Assembly (NCBI GenBank): GCA_964392305.1
Contig: CAYMPV010000035.1
Span: 1 to 64,000, forward strand
Length of the DNA stretch: 64,000 nt
Source: JACKIC01 sp964392305
GTDB lineage: Bacteria; Planctomycetota; UBA1135; UBA2386
Direction: 5' to 3'
Position 1 is the stretch's first letter, and every line of letters begins with the position of its first letter. Shown here in pieces: positions 42,643 to 51,147 of this stretch. The notes beneath the pieces were generated by a model. It ran no database searches. It saw only the letters and a list, made by a program, of their open reading frames with translations, and was not told the DNA's origin. The translations under genes and the position numbers were made by a program.

Positions 42643-42823
42643 ACAACAGTTCGAGCAGCAGCATGCAGACCACCAGACACGCCGACCAGACGGTCCAGCG
42701 CACGGTGCGCTGCACGGCGCCGCGGATCGTTGCCGCGGCAGTGCTGTGGTGCTGGCCGACGACGACCAAAGCGATCAGGAACAGGACCGGCACGTAGATG
42801 GCGATGCGCAGCAGCAGGCTCAT
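42629..42823 (-). CDS. Small two-helix membrane protein
   Basis: 64 residues from ATG 42823 with GGAGGTGT just upstream, an excellent ribosome binding site inside the preceding gene. Two helices, LLLRIAIYVPVLFLIALVVVG and VWSACLVVCMLLLELLFIGF, flank a polar basic loop. It overlaps the upstream membrane-protein gene by 4 bp (ATGA), so the products are probably made together and may form a complex. No family recognised. Confidence 0.65.
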   Translation of the reverse strand: MSLLLRIAIYVPVLFLIALVVVGQHHSTAAATIRGAVQRTVRWTVWSACLVVCMLLLELLFIGF

Positions 42824-43686
42824 GCCGACACCTCCGCTGCGACTGCTGCCGGCAGCGGCAGGGCCGATCGTTCGGCGACGGTGTAGGCGTCGACCATGAC
42901 CACGAGGTTCATCAGCCCGGCCACCGTGGTCAGCACCACACCCATCGGCAAGTCGAGCGGTTCGCTGTCCATCGGCCAGGGCCCGGTGACCAGCGCGGCG
43001 AACAGCGAGCCGCCGCCGAACAGGTTCTGTCCGATCCACCACACCGAGGCGTTGGCGCGATCGACGGCGTGGCCGCTCGACGCGATCAGCCCGATCGCGA
43101 ACACCAGCAGCACGGCGAGCCCCATCAGCACGCCCTTGTCCTTCTGCCCGGCTTTGGCATGGCCGAGGCCCGGCACGAGCCACGACAGCGCCGCGCACAG
43201 CGCCGGGTTGGCGACGGGTTTGGGCGTGTTCTCGTCGCCGTCGCGGCGCAACCTCAGATCCCAGTGCGCCGCGGCGGACCAGAACGCCGCGAGCATTCCC
43301 GAAGCACCGGTGAGCCACGCGGCGAGATGCTCGAAGTCGCGCGGCATGCGCGTCAGGCGTTCGCCGGTCGGCGTGCCGTCCCAGGCCATCAGTGCGCCCA
43401 GCGCATTCGCGGGCAGGTTCAGGATCTCGGGAAACGCGGGCAGCAGGCCGAACCGGGCCGGCGTGCCCCACATGCTGCTGCCCGTGGTCTCGACCAGCGC
43501 CCAGTAGAACAGGCGCTCACCGACGATGATCCAGCCGAGCAGGAACAGCGCCGTGCAGCTGACGAAGGCGACCAGCGCGCGCGACTTCTGCCCGAGTTGG
43601 TACTGCAACAGCCCCGGCACGAAGCCCATCAGGAACGGGCCCCAGCCGAGGCCCTTGGCCGCGAGGTTCGAGTGCGGGGTCGACAT
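42820..43686 (-). CDS. Multi-pass membrane protein, DUF6677-like
   Basis: 288 residues from ATG 43686. The N-terminal segment WGPFLMGFVPGLLQYQLGQKSRA and a second, similar block ALSWLVPGLGHAKAGQKDKG resemble the short P-G-L-x-(Q/H) helix-turn motif of TM2/DUF6677-type proteins. Five to six membrane helices in total. These proteins are common in planctomycetes and have no assigned function. Translationally coupled with the small protein downstream. Confidence 0.65.
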   Translation of the reverse strand: MSTPHSNLAAKGLGWGPFLMGFVPGLLQYQLGQKSRALVAFVSCTALFLLGWIIVGERLFYWALVETTGSSMWGTPARFGLLPAFPEILNLPANALGALMAWDGTPTGERLTRMPRDFEHLAAWLTGASGMLAAFWSAAAHWDLRLRRDGDENTPKPVANPALCAALSWLVPGLGHAKAGQKDKGVLMGLAVLLVFAIGLIASSGHAVDRANASVWWIGQNLFGGGSLFAALVTGPWPMDSEPLDLPMGVVLTTVAGLMNLVVMVDAYTVAERSALPLPAAVAAEVSA

Positions 43687-43748
43687 GCGAGCGGAGGAGG
43701 ATAGCGGCACGGCCGCTCAGGTCGAGCCTCGGCCCTGCGGGGACCGGT

Positions 43749-45029
43749 CTACCTGGCGAGTTCCTTCGGGAACACCGCCTCACGCGACAGTTCGAAGCGG
43801 CGGTCGCTGCCGGGAGCGCCGACCAGCCCCTTCTCACCGTGTTCGGCCAATCGCAGCTGAAAGCACCACGGCTCGTGCCGGAACACCAACGAGTGCAGCG
43901 TACCGAAGGCGTGGCCGCCGCCGCGCTGCACCGAGCCGAGCATCTGCCAGGCCTCGTCGATCGACACCTCGTGGTCGTCGTCGCCCAGACACGCGTCGAT
44001 GCCGGCGCGCACCTTCTTGGCACGGTCGAGGCTGTCCCGGCTGGCGTCGCGCCCGTCCTGGCGCGACAGGAAGTGGTTGGTGACCACGCACGGCGACGCC
44101 GGCAACGGCGCACGCACACACTTCTTGGCATCGGTCTCGAACAGCGCCAACGGTGGCGCGCCCGGGAGGGCCGAGGGCAACACGATGCGCGTCAGGTAGC
44201 CGATCGGCGGGCTGGTGTAGCCGAGCAGGTCCTGCACCTTGGCCAGACCTGCCTCGGCGTCGTTCGGCGCGAACGCGCGCAGCGCCAACTGTGCAGCGGT
44301 GGCAGTCGGCCACGACTCGGGCTCGGGCGTGCGCGTGATCTTGCCGGTGCCGACGTGCAGGAACGCCGCCACGCCGTCGCTGCTGACCGCGGTGACGCTG
44401 CCGACGAAACCGGGCCAGCTCACCGACGCGACCGCGCGACCGCCGGGCAGGTGCTGCACCAGCAGCACGGTGCTGTCGAGCATGTGATCGCCGGTGAACG
44501 GCCAGTCGAAGTTGCGGCCGGTAAGCACCCCACCGCCCACGACCTGTTCGCCCCAGACGGTGAAGCCGCTGCAACCCATCAGCCCGAACACGTCGAGAGC
44601 GTTGGCGACCAGCAGGTCGTCGAGGTCGAAGTCGCGGTCGAGCTCGGACATCTCACGCGACGCGCCCGAAGCGATCAGGCCGGCGTAGACCGCTTCGATC
44701 TCGGCGCGCACGTCGTCGGGATAGGTCACCACCCGGCCGAGCGCCGCGCGCGCCTGCACCAGCAACCCCGGCATGCGCGAGAAGCGCGCCGAGAACTCGG
44801 CGGTGAGGATCGCGGCGATGTCCTTGCCGAGCAGCTTGCCGTGCGCGAAGCCGCGTTCCTGCGCGGTGCCCCAGACGTGCACGACGCGCAGTCCGGCGTG
44901 GGTCTCGACGCGCCCGTTGACCACGAGCTGCGGTGTCGCCGGTTGGGCCGCCGATTGGCTGCCCGCTTGGGCCAGCAGCGGCGCGAGGGCCGAGAGCAGC
45001 GCCGCGCCGCAGGTGATCAGGGTACGCAT
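43749..45029 (-). CDS. Exported C45-like N-terminal-nucleophile hydrolase
   Basis: 426 residues from ATG 45029. The signal peptide CGAALLSALAPLLAQA is visible. The central LMGCSGFTVWGEQ block fits the autoprocessed Cys of C45 / acyl-CoA:isopenicillin acyltransferase-like hydrolases, followed by GRNFDWPF (the R-N-x-D-W motif), VSWPGFVGSVTAVSSDG and CVVTNHFLS. The N-terminal RGFAHGKLLGKDI matches the family start. Such enzymes cleave amide bonds of acyl-amino compounds; the substrate here is unknown. Being exported, it probably works in the periplasm. Confidence 0.78.
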   Translation of the reverse strand: MRTLITCGAALLSALAPLLAQAGSQSAAQPATPQLVVNGRVETHAGLRVVHVWGTAQERGFAHGKLLGKDIAAILTAEFSARFSRMPGLLVQARAALGRVVTYPDDVRAEIEAVYAGLIASGASREMSELDRDFDLDDLLVANALDVFGLMGCSGFTVWGEQVVGGGVLTGRNFDWPFTGDHMLDSTVLLVQHLPGGRAVASVSWPGFVGSVTAVSSDGVAAFLHVGTGKITRTPEPESWPTATAAQLALRAFAPNDAEAGLAKVQDLLGYTSPPIGYLTRIVLPSALPGAPPLALFETDAKKCVRAPLPASPCVVTNHFLSRQDGRDASRDSLDRAKKVRAGIDACLGDDDHEVSIDEAWQMLGSVQRGGGHAFGTLHSLVFRHEPWCFQLRLAEHGEKGLVGAPGSDRRFELSREAVFPKELAR

Positions 45030-45114
45030 CGCGGCAACTGTGCCGCGTGGGCGACCAGCCGCCAAGGGGGCGGAACAGGCTCCGGTCACGCGCCGCGGCA
45101 TGAACCGGCGCGAC

Positions 45115-46035
45115 TCACTTCGCCGCGCGATAGATGTCCTGCACGCTCTTCAGCAGCTGCAGCGCCTCGGCCTTGGGCCGCTGGAACGCGTTGCGGCCCA
45201 TGATCGAACCGAACGCGCCACCGTCGGCCAGACCCTGGATCTCGGCGAGCACGGCCTCGGTGCCCTTGGCCTCACCGCCGGAGAAGATCACGATGCGACG
45301 GCCGCCGAAGGCAGCGTCGATCACGTGGCGGGTGCGCTCGGCGAGCGTACCGATGGCGATCTTCTCGGCCTCGTAGACCTTCTTGGCCGCGCCCTGCTCG
45401 AGCACCTCGGTCGGCGGCTTGACCTTGATGATGTGCGCGCCGAGTTGGGCCGCGATCTGCGCGGCGTAGGCGCAGACGTCGATCGCGGTCTCACCCTGCT
45501 TGCTGAGCGCGCTGCCGCGCGGGTAGCTCCAGACGACCACCGCGAGGCCGGCTTCCTTGGCTTCCTCGCTGATCTCGCGCAGCTCCATGTACATCTCGTT
45601 GCGATCGCTCGAGCCGGGGTAGATCGTGAACCCGATCGCCGCGCAACCAAGGCGCAGGGCGTCCTGCACCGAGCCCGTGACCGCCGGCTTGGGGTCGGCG
45701 TTGCTGTACAGCGAGTCGCTGTTGTTGAGCTTGAGGATCAGCGGAATGCGACCCGCGTACTTGCGTGCGCCGGCCTCGAGGAAGCCGAGCGGCGCCGCGT
45801 AGGCGTTGCAGCCCGCGTCGATCGCCAGCTGGAAGTGGTAATGCGGGTCGTAGCCGGCCGCGTTCTTCGCGAACGAGCGCGCCGGACCGTGCTCGAAGCC
45901 CTGGTCGACGGGCAGGATCACGAACTTGCCGGTGCCGGCGAGGTTGCCGGTGTCCATCATCCAGCGCAGGTTCTTGAGGACGCCGGGGTGATCGGATTCG
46001 TACCAGCTGAGGATCTCGTCGACGCGGGAGGACAT
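45115..46035 (-). CDS. fbaB: Fructose-bisphosphate aldolase, class I (DhnA/FbaB type)
   Basis: 306 residues from ATG 46035. It cleaves fructose 1,6-bisphosphate to two triose phosphates using a Schiff-base lysine. Key pieces are FVILPVDQGFEHGPARSF, LKLNNSDSLYS, GFTIYPGSSDRNEM, VVVWSYPRGSAL, HIIKVKPPTE (candidate Schiff-base Lys), IVIFSGGEAKG and SIMGRNAFQRP. Length fits the archaeal-type class I family. With the phosphofructokinase at 61156 this gives two glycolytic genes in the window, though not in one operon. The 231 bp upstream hold no gene and probably its promoter. Confidence 0.9.
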   Translation of the reverse strand: MSSRVDEILSWYESDHPGVLKNLRWMMDTGNLAGTGKFVILPVDQGFEHGPARSFAKNAAGYDPHYHFQLAIDAGCNAYAAPLGFLEAGARKYAGRIPLILKLNNSDSLYSNADPKPAVTGSVQDALRLGCAAIGFTIYPGSSDRNEMYMELREISEEAKEAGLAVVVWSYPRGSALSKQGETAIDVCAYAAQIAAQLGAHIIKVKPPTEVLEQGAAKKVYEAEKIAIGTLAERTRHVIDAAFGGRRIVIFSGGEAKGTEAVLAEIQGLADGGAFGSIMGRNAFQRPKAEALQLLKSVQDIYRAAK

Positions 46036-46266
46036 GGCTTTCTGGGAGGGACTCGAAAGAGGGAATGGCGGTCGACGCGACGTTGCGCCGACTGGCAAAT
46101 GGGCCGGCGATTGTGAGCCGGGCACGCATCGATGCAAGCATCGGGGACCGGAACGCACCCCGGTCGCGCGCTCCCGTGCGGGGCCCGTACAGGCGAGCGG
46201 CGGGCACCCTGAGCAAGTACCCGCCGCAGCAACCGCCGGCGCCATCGGCCGGACCGGCGCGCGTAC

Positions 46267-48819
46267 CTACTTGATGCGCAGGTCGCGGCTCGAGCTCCCG
46301 GTCGTGAACTCCCAGACGAACACCAGCGGATCGGCGGTGCTGAGCTGCAGGCTCACGCGCACCTGGTAGGCCTTGCCCTTGTCGAGCGCTTCCTTGGGCA
46401 AGCAGAAGATCACGTCGCGCAGGTCCATCTTCTTGTTGAGCGGGACCTTCGGCGTGTGCACCCAGATCGGCACGGGCTCGGGCTTGCAGCGTTCGGTCCA
46501 GGCCTTCCAGACCGCTCCGTCAGCCTTGGGGTGCACGAAGTGCTGCGTCGGCGGCCGACCACCCTTGCGCGATTCGAACAGCTCGATGCCCGAATCGACG
46601 ACCTGGATCGCGAGTTCCCGCTGCAGCTGCAGGCTGATCGGGTAACCGCACTGGGTCACGTCCTGCTGATCCTCGGGCTGGTCGGCGAGCGGGTTGGGGC
46701 TCTCCGGCGCCGGGAAGCTGGTGGGGATGCCGTCCGAGCCGGGCGGCGGCCAGATCAGGAAACGCGGCGCGGTGCCCGGATCGTAGGGCTCCTCGAGCGA
46801 GTGCATGTCGAGCACCGCGACCGACCAGTCGTTCTGGTAGACGAACGAGTAACCCAGGCGCTTGATGTTGTGCTCGAGCATCGGGAACCGGTGGTAGGGC
46901 GTGCCCATCCACAGGTCGACCGTTTCCTTGGCGAAGTCGACACCGCGTGAACCCTTGCCGGTGACGATGTTGCCGCCGCCGGCGAGCTGGCCGCGCCTCG
47001 TGAAGTCCTCGTGCGCCGGATCCTCTTCGTGGATCTCGGGGCCGGGCTTCTCCATCAGCTCGGGGTGGTTGGCGACATAGTTGGCGTGTGCGTCACAGCC
47101 GAACGAAGCCTCGGCGTCGAGCTCACACTCGGGCAGACCCGACAGCGTGCCTTCGGTCATCTTGCCGCCGTCGGCCCACGTGAACGCGATCTGCTGGCCG
47201 CGGATGAAGTTGACGCGCTCGATCGCCGCCAGCTCCTCCTTGTTGGGCCGCTCGGGCAACAGCGGCGGGCCGTAGCCGGTGCCGAACGCCACGCCCGAGT
47301 CACCGCGCGCCCACTCGCGCCACTCGGCGTCGATCTCGTCGGTCGACTTGCCGATCACCTTGACGACGATCGCCTCGATGTCCTCGAGCGTCGGCACCTG
47401 CTTGTCGGCATCGGGCAGGGCCAGATACAGCTCCAGCCACTTGTCCGGGTAGGCCGCGAGCACCCAGGTCATGAAGCTCCACGACTTCAGGCGGCAGTCG
47501 TTGCGGAAGCGCGACAGCTTCTCGCGCGGCACCTGCGCCAGCGGCCAGTCCTGGTTCGAGGTCGCCTGATCACGCACCGTGCGCAGCCACCAGTTGGTGC
47601 CGTGCGGCAACTGCAGCGCGTCGTCGCCCTGCGTGCCCTCGGGCAGCGCGCCCCAGCGCGAGATCGACGTGGCCTTGAGATACCACGTCACCGCGTGGAT
47701 CAGACCCTGACCGATGCCGTCGTTGCGTCCCTGGGTCAAACCCATGAAGAACACGTAGGCGATCATCGTGTCGTGGATCGACTTCGGCGAGCCGCCGATG
47801 TGCACCGACGCCGCGCCTTCCTTGGCCCGCCACTCGGTGTTGGCGAAACGCATCGCCGCCTCGACGTTCGGCTGGCCCGCCCAGATGTTCGGGTTGGCCT
47901 TGAGCAGTTCCTCGCGCTCACGACCCGTGAACAGGAAGCCGTACCACGCGTAGGACCGCGAGGCGCGCTCGACGAACCGCAGGTCCTTGGCGCTCTTCTC
48001 GCCGAGCAGGTAGACGCCGAACTCCAGCGCGCGCTCGGCCCACATCACCGCGTCGTTGGCGTTCTCCTGGATGCCGCGGGTCCACACCGTGAAGTGCTCG
48101 GACTTGGCGCCGAAGATGTTGATGTCCGGCTTCTTCATGAAGTCGGGCACGTTCGCCTGCAGGTTCTGCAGCTCGACCGGCATCTGCTCCAACGGCAGCT
48201 CGGTGACCGCATAGTCCTTCTTGCGCGCCAGCTCGACCGCCTTGAGCTCGATCTGCTTCATGCGCGCCGCGTAGGCGATCTGCGTATCGGTGCCGAAGAA
48301 GCCCGGGCCTTCCTTGTAGCCGAGGGCGATGTTGGCCTCGCGGTCGTTGGCGTTGTAGTAGACCGCCTTGCCGAGGTGGTACTCGGCCTTCTGCGCATCG
48401 CCGGCTTCCTTGTACTTGAGCCCCAGTTCGCGATGCAGCTGCCCCATCTTGATGGCGGTGTCGTACCACTGGCTGGTGACCTTGAAGCGCCCCTCGTAGT
48501 TGGCCTTGTCGCGCCACTTCGTGCGCTTCTCGGGCGGCAGCTGCGTCCACTCGCCGCGCTCCTTGCGCCAACCGAGCTCACGCCGCGCCGTGCTGTTCTC
48601 GGGGTCATAGGCCAGGATCAGGTCGTAGGCCTGCTTGGCGCGTTGGCCCACCTTCGCGGACTTGGCGGTGCCCGCGAACGAGTTCAGTGCGCTGACCGTC
48701 TTGCGGATCAGCTCCTGCTCGGCTTTGGCCAGGTCGGCCTGCGCGGACACGGGGCGCGCGCCGAGCAGCGTGACCGCGGCGAGCAGAAGGAGCGATACGA
48801 GTCGTTTGGTAGGGGTCAT
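46267..48819 (-). CDS. Large secreted protein with C-terminal CAP-like domain
   Basis: 850 residues from ATG 48819; ATG 48840 would add seven residues before the signal peptide LVSLLLLAAVTLLGARPVSAQ. The first 200 residues are helical and TPR-like (ELGLKYKEAGDAQKAEYHLGKA). The middle part contains HDTMIAYVFFMGLTQGRN and SWSFMTWVLAAYPDKWLELY, similar to peptidase-MA-like planctomycete proteins but without a clear HExxH. Near residues 590-700 lies a CAP/SCP-like domain: FGCDAHANYVANHPEL, GGGNIVTGKG and VDLWMGTPYHRFPMLEHN. The end is a beta-rich domain. Function unknown; extracellular or periplasmic. Confidence 0.72.
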   Translation of the reverse strand: MTPTKRLVSLLLLAAVTLLGARPVSAQADLAKAEQELIRKTVSALNSFAGTAKSAKVGQRAKQAYDLILAYDPENSTARRELGWRKERGEWTQLPPEKRTKWRDKANYEGRFKVTSQWYDTAIKMGQLHRELGLKYKEAGDAQKAEYHLGKAVYYNANDREANIALGYKEGPGFFGTDTQIAYAARMKQIELKAVELARKKDYAVTELPLEQMPVELQNLQANVPDFMKKPDINIFGAKSEHFTVWTRGIQENANDAVMWAERALEFGVYLLGEKSAKDLRFVERASRSYAWYGFLFTGREREELLKANPNIWAGQPNVEAAMRFANTEWRAKEGAASVHIGGSPKSIHDTMIAYVFFMGLTQGRNDGIGQGLIHAVTWYLKATSISRWGALPEGTQGDDALQLPHGTNWWLRTVRDQATSNQDWPLAQVPREKLSRFRNDCRLKSWSFMTWVLAAYPDKWLELYLALPDADKQVPTLEDIEAIVVKVIGKSTDEIDAEWREWARGDSGVAFGTGYGPPLLPERPNKEELAAIERVNFIRGQQIAFTWADGGKMTEGTLSGLPECELDAEASFGCDAHANYVANHPELMEKPGPEIHEEDPAHEDFTRRGQLAGGGNIVTGKGSRGVDFAKETVDLWMGTPYHRFPMLEHNIKRLGYSFVYQNDWSVAVLDMHSLEEPYDPGTAPRFLIWPPPGSDGIPTSFPAPESPNPLADQPEDQQDVTQCGYPISLQLQRELAIQVVDSGIELFESRKGGRPPTQHFVHPKADGAVWKAWTERCKPEPVPIWVHTPKVPLNKKMDLRDVIFCLPKEALDKGKAYQVRVSLQLSTADPLVFVWEFTTGSSSRDLRIK

Positions 48820-48926
48820 CAGCTGGCGATTGGGTGCCATCGGGGGCGGAAGAGTCTAGACAGCGGGTCGGTTCCAGGCACGCACGGAGAGCTGCGATCG
48901 GCTCGCAAACGGCGTACGGCCGCGCG

Positions 48927-51059
48927 TCAACGCATCTGCAGATACGTCCCTCCCGAGTCGGTCGCCAGCCATTCGAGGATCTCGAGGCTGCTGCCGATCG
49001 CGACGGTGTGGATCTTGATCTTGCGATGGGCGTTCCAGAACGCGACGTCCTGCCGGATCTTGTGCGGGTCGGTCACGTCGCCGGTCGGCTGGCCGTCGGA
49101 GAGCACGAACACGGTGTCGACGTCGGGGTCGGCGAACACCTCCTGCAGCGATTGGTAGAGGTTGGTCGCGCCGCTGGCACCGAGCCGTTCGACCCAGGTC
49201 TTGGCGGCCTGCCGGCTGGGCGCGCTGTTGTCGCCGATACCCTCCTTCTGCCAACGCGCCACGCCGTTGCTGAACGCGAACACGTTGAACAAGGCGCCGT
49301 CGTCGAGGCTGTCGATCGCGGCGAGCAGCTCCTCCTTGGCGACGTCGATGCGGGCCGCGCCGCGTTTGCCGACGTAGCGACCGTACATCGATTCGAGCAT
49401 CGAGCCCGACACGTCGATCACGAAGATCACGCGGCTCGACGCCACCTGGATGCCGAAGAACTTCGCCTCCTTGCGGTTGCTGGTGCGCAGCGCCGCCCGC
49501 GCCTGCTCACGCCGCCGGTTGGCCTCGTCGAGTTCCTTCTCGGTGACGATCGCGAACTTGCCGCCGGCCTCACGCCACCACGCCTGCCACTTGGCGGCGT
49601 CCTCCTCGAACGGCTGCGCGGTCAGCTGCCACAGGTGATCGGCGATGCGCCGCGACAACCGCGCGCTCTCCACCCCGAGCCGATCGATCAACTGCGGCAC
49701 CACCTTGGGGTCGCGGCACGCGGCGGCGGCGTCGATGGCCGCCAACCGCGTCGACCAGTCGGCATGCGTCAGCGCCGCGAACAGCACCGGCAGGTGTTCC
49801 TTGGCCGGGATCGCGCCGATCTGCTCGATCGCGGCGTTGCGCACGTCGGCGTCGGCGTGCGCAGCCAGCTCCCCGAGTTCCTTGGTCCAGGCCGAGGTCG
49901 GCCCCTCGATGGCGGCGATCGCCTCGATCGCGATGCGCCGATCGCCGGGCTTCTTGCCGTTGGTGAGCATCTCGCGCAGCACCGGCAGGCAGTCCCGGTC
50001 GCGGCGCGCGGCCAGTGCGATTCCCGCCGCACGGCGCACCTCGAGCTCGGCGTCGTTGAGCGACTTGCGCACCTGCGCGACCACCTTGGCGTCGTCGATG
50101 CGCATCGTCGCCACCAGCGCGAACACCTTCTCGTGCGGCTTGCCCTTGCCGACCAGCTTGGCCAGCTTCTTGTCGGTCGCCGGATCGCGCAGGTTGGCGA
50201 GCAGCCTGGCCATCTCCTGGCGCAGGTCGTCCTGGGTGACGTCGCGCTTCTTGGCCAGATCGAGGAACGTACTCGCGACCTTGGCGCCCTGCCGGTCGGC
50301 GAGGATGCGCGCCGCTGCGACCCGGTCGGCGCCGGTGAAATCGACGCGCGACAGCACCCACTCCGCCATCTCGTCGGTCTTGGCCGAGTCGCGCCGCGCC
50401 AGCTCGTCGAGCGCCTTGCGGCGGATGCGCGGCTCGACCTCGCGGCGCAGGGTCTCGACCAGTTCGTCGTCGCCGAGTTGCGCCAGCAACCCCGTGAACG
50501 CGAGCAGTCGGATGCTGTGCAGTTCGGGCGGCGCGATCTTGCCGTCGGCGCCCTTACGCTGCTCGAGCTTGGGGTTCCACAGGGTCCGATAGAACTCGGC
50601 GTCCTCGGCGCCACCCAATCGCAGGTGCTCACGCAGCGCCGGCTCACGCACCACGTCCATCGCCTCGGAGTCGACGATCTGCCGCAGGAAGTGTTTGCCG
50701 AAGCGGCTCGAGCGACCGAGCGCGACGATCGCAGTCTGCGCAAGCTCACCGTTGCCGCCGTCGGCGGCGATGCTCGCGACCTTCTGCATCGCCGGCTGCT
50801 CGGCGTCCGGCGCGTCGACGAAGCGCGCCAGCGCATCGAGCACCGCGCGGCGCATGCGCAGACTGGCCATCGCGTCGAACGCCGACACCAGCCCCTCGGC
50901 GGCGCGACGGTCGCGGGTCACGGCGATCTTGTCGATCAGCGCCGGATCGGCTTCGTCCTTGTAGCGCAGCAGTTCGGCAACCTGGGAAGCGACGTCGTCC
51001 TGGGCGCGCACGAGCGTCGGGCAAAGCAGGCAGAGACAGAAAAGGGCGGCGGTTCTCAC
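48927..51059 (-). CDS. Exported HEAT-repeat protein with von Willebrand A domain
   Basis: 710 residues from GTG 51059. Signal peptide AALFCLCLLCPTLVRAQ. About 450 residues of HEAT repeats follow (for example ELEVRRAAGIALAARRD, HADADVRNAAIEQIG and DWSTRLAAIDAAAACRD). A linker with charged helix leads to the VWA domain at about 525-710, with the complete MIDAS: FVIDVSGSML (D-x-S-x-S), the Thr in GATNLYQSL and the Asp in VLSDGQPTGD. Metal-dependent protein binding is likely. This domain pair is typical of planctomycete periplasmic proteins. Confidence 0.85.
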   Translation of the reverse strand: MRTAALFCLCLLCPTLVRAQDDVASQVAELLRYKDEADPALIDKIAVTRDRRAAEGLVSAFDAMASLRMRRAVLDALARFVDAPDAEQPAMQKVASIAADGGNGELAQTAIVALGRSSRFGKHFLRQIVDSEAMDVVREPALREHLRLGGAEDAEFYRTLWNPKLEQRKGADGKIAPPELHSIRLLAFTGLLAQLGDDELVETLRREVEPRIRRKALDELARRDSAKTDEMAEWVLSRVDFTGADRVAAARILADRQGAKVASTFLDLAKKRDVTQDDLRQEMARLLANLRDPATDKKLAKLVGKGKPHEKVFALVATMRIDDAKVVAQVRKSLNDAELEVRRAAGIALAARRDRDCLPVLREMLTNGKKPGDRRIAIEAIAAIEGPTSAWTKELGELAAHADADVRNAAIEQIGAIPAKEHLPVLFAALTHADWSTRLAAIDAAAACRDPKVVPQLIDRLGVESARLSRRIADHLWQLTAQPFEEDAAKWQAWWREAGGKFAIVTEKELDEANRRREQARAALRTSNRKEAKFFGIQVASSRVIFVIDVSGSMLESMYGRYVGKRGAARIDVAKEELLAAIDSLDDGALFNVFAFSNGVARWQKEGIGDNSAPSRQAAKTWVERLGASGATNLYQSLQEVFADPDVDTVFVLSDGQPTGDVTDPHKIRQDVAFWNAHRKIKIHTVAIGSSLEILEWLATDSGGTYLQMR

Positions 51060-51147
51060 CGGTGCAGTCTAGATCGCCGAGGGGCGCCTGCGAACGGCTC
51101 GCGGCAGAAGTCCCGGCCCGCGGCCCGGCGGCCCACCGGCCCGACAC

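Noticed and set aside
46036..46266. Small gene or terminator in the gap upstream of the aldolase
   Set aside because: Short open frames here lack ribosome binding sites and known motifs. A CGATGC-AA-GCATCG hairpin is present, but nothing shows its role; the gap is best seen as promoter region.
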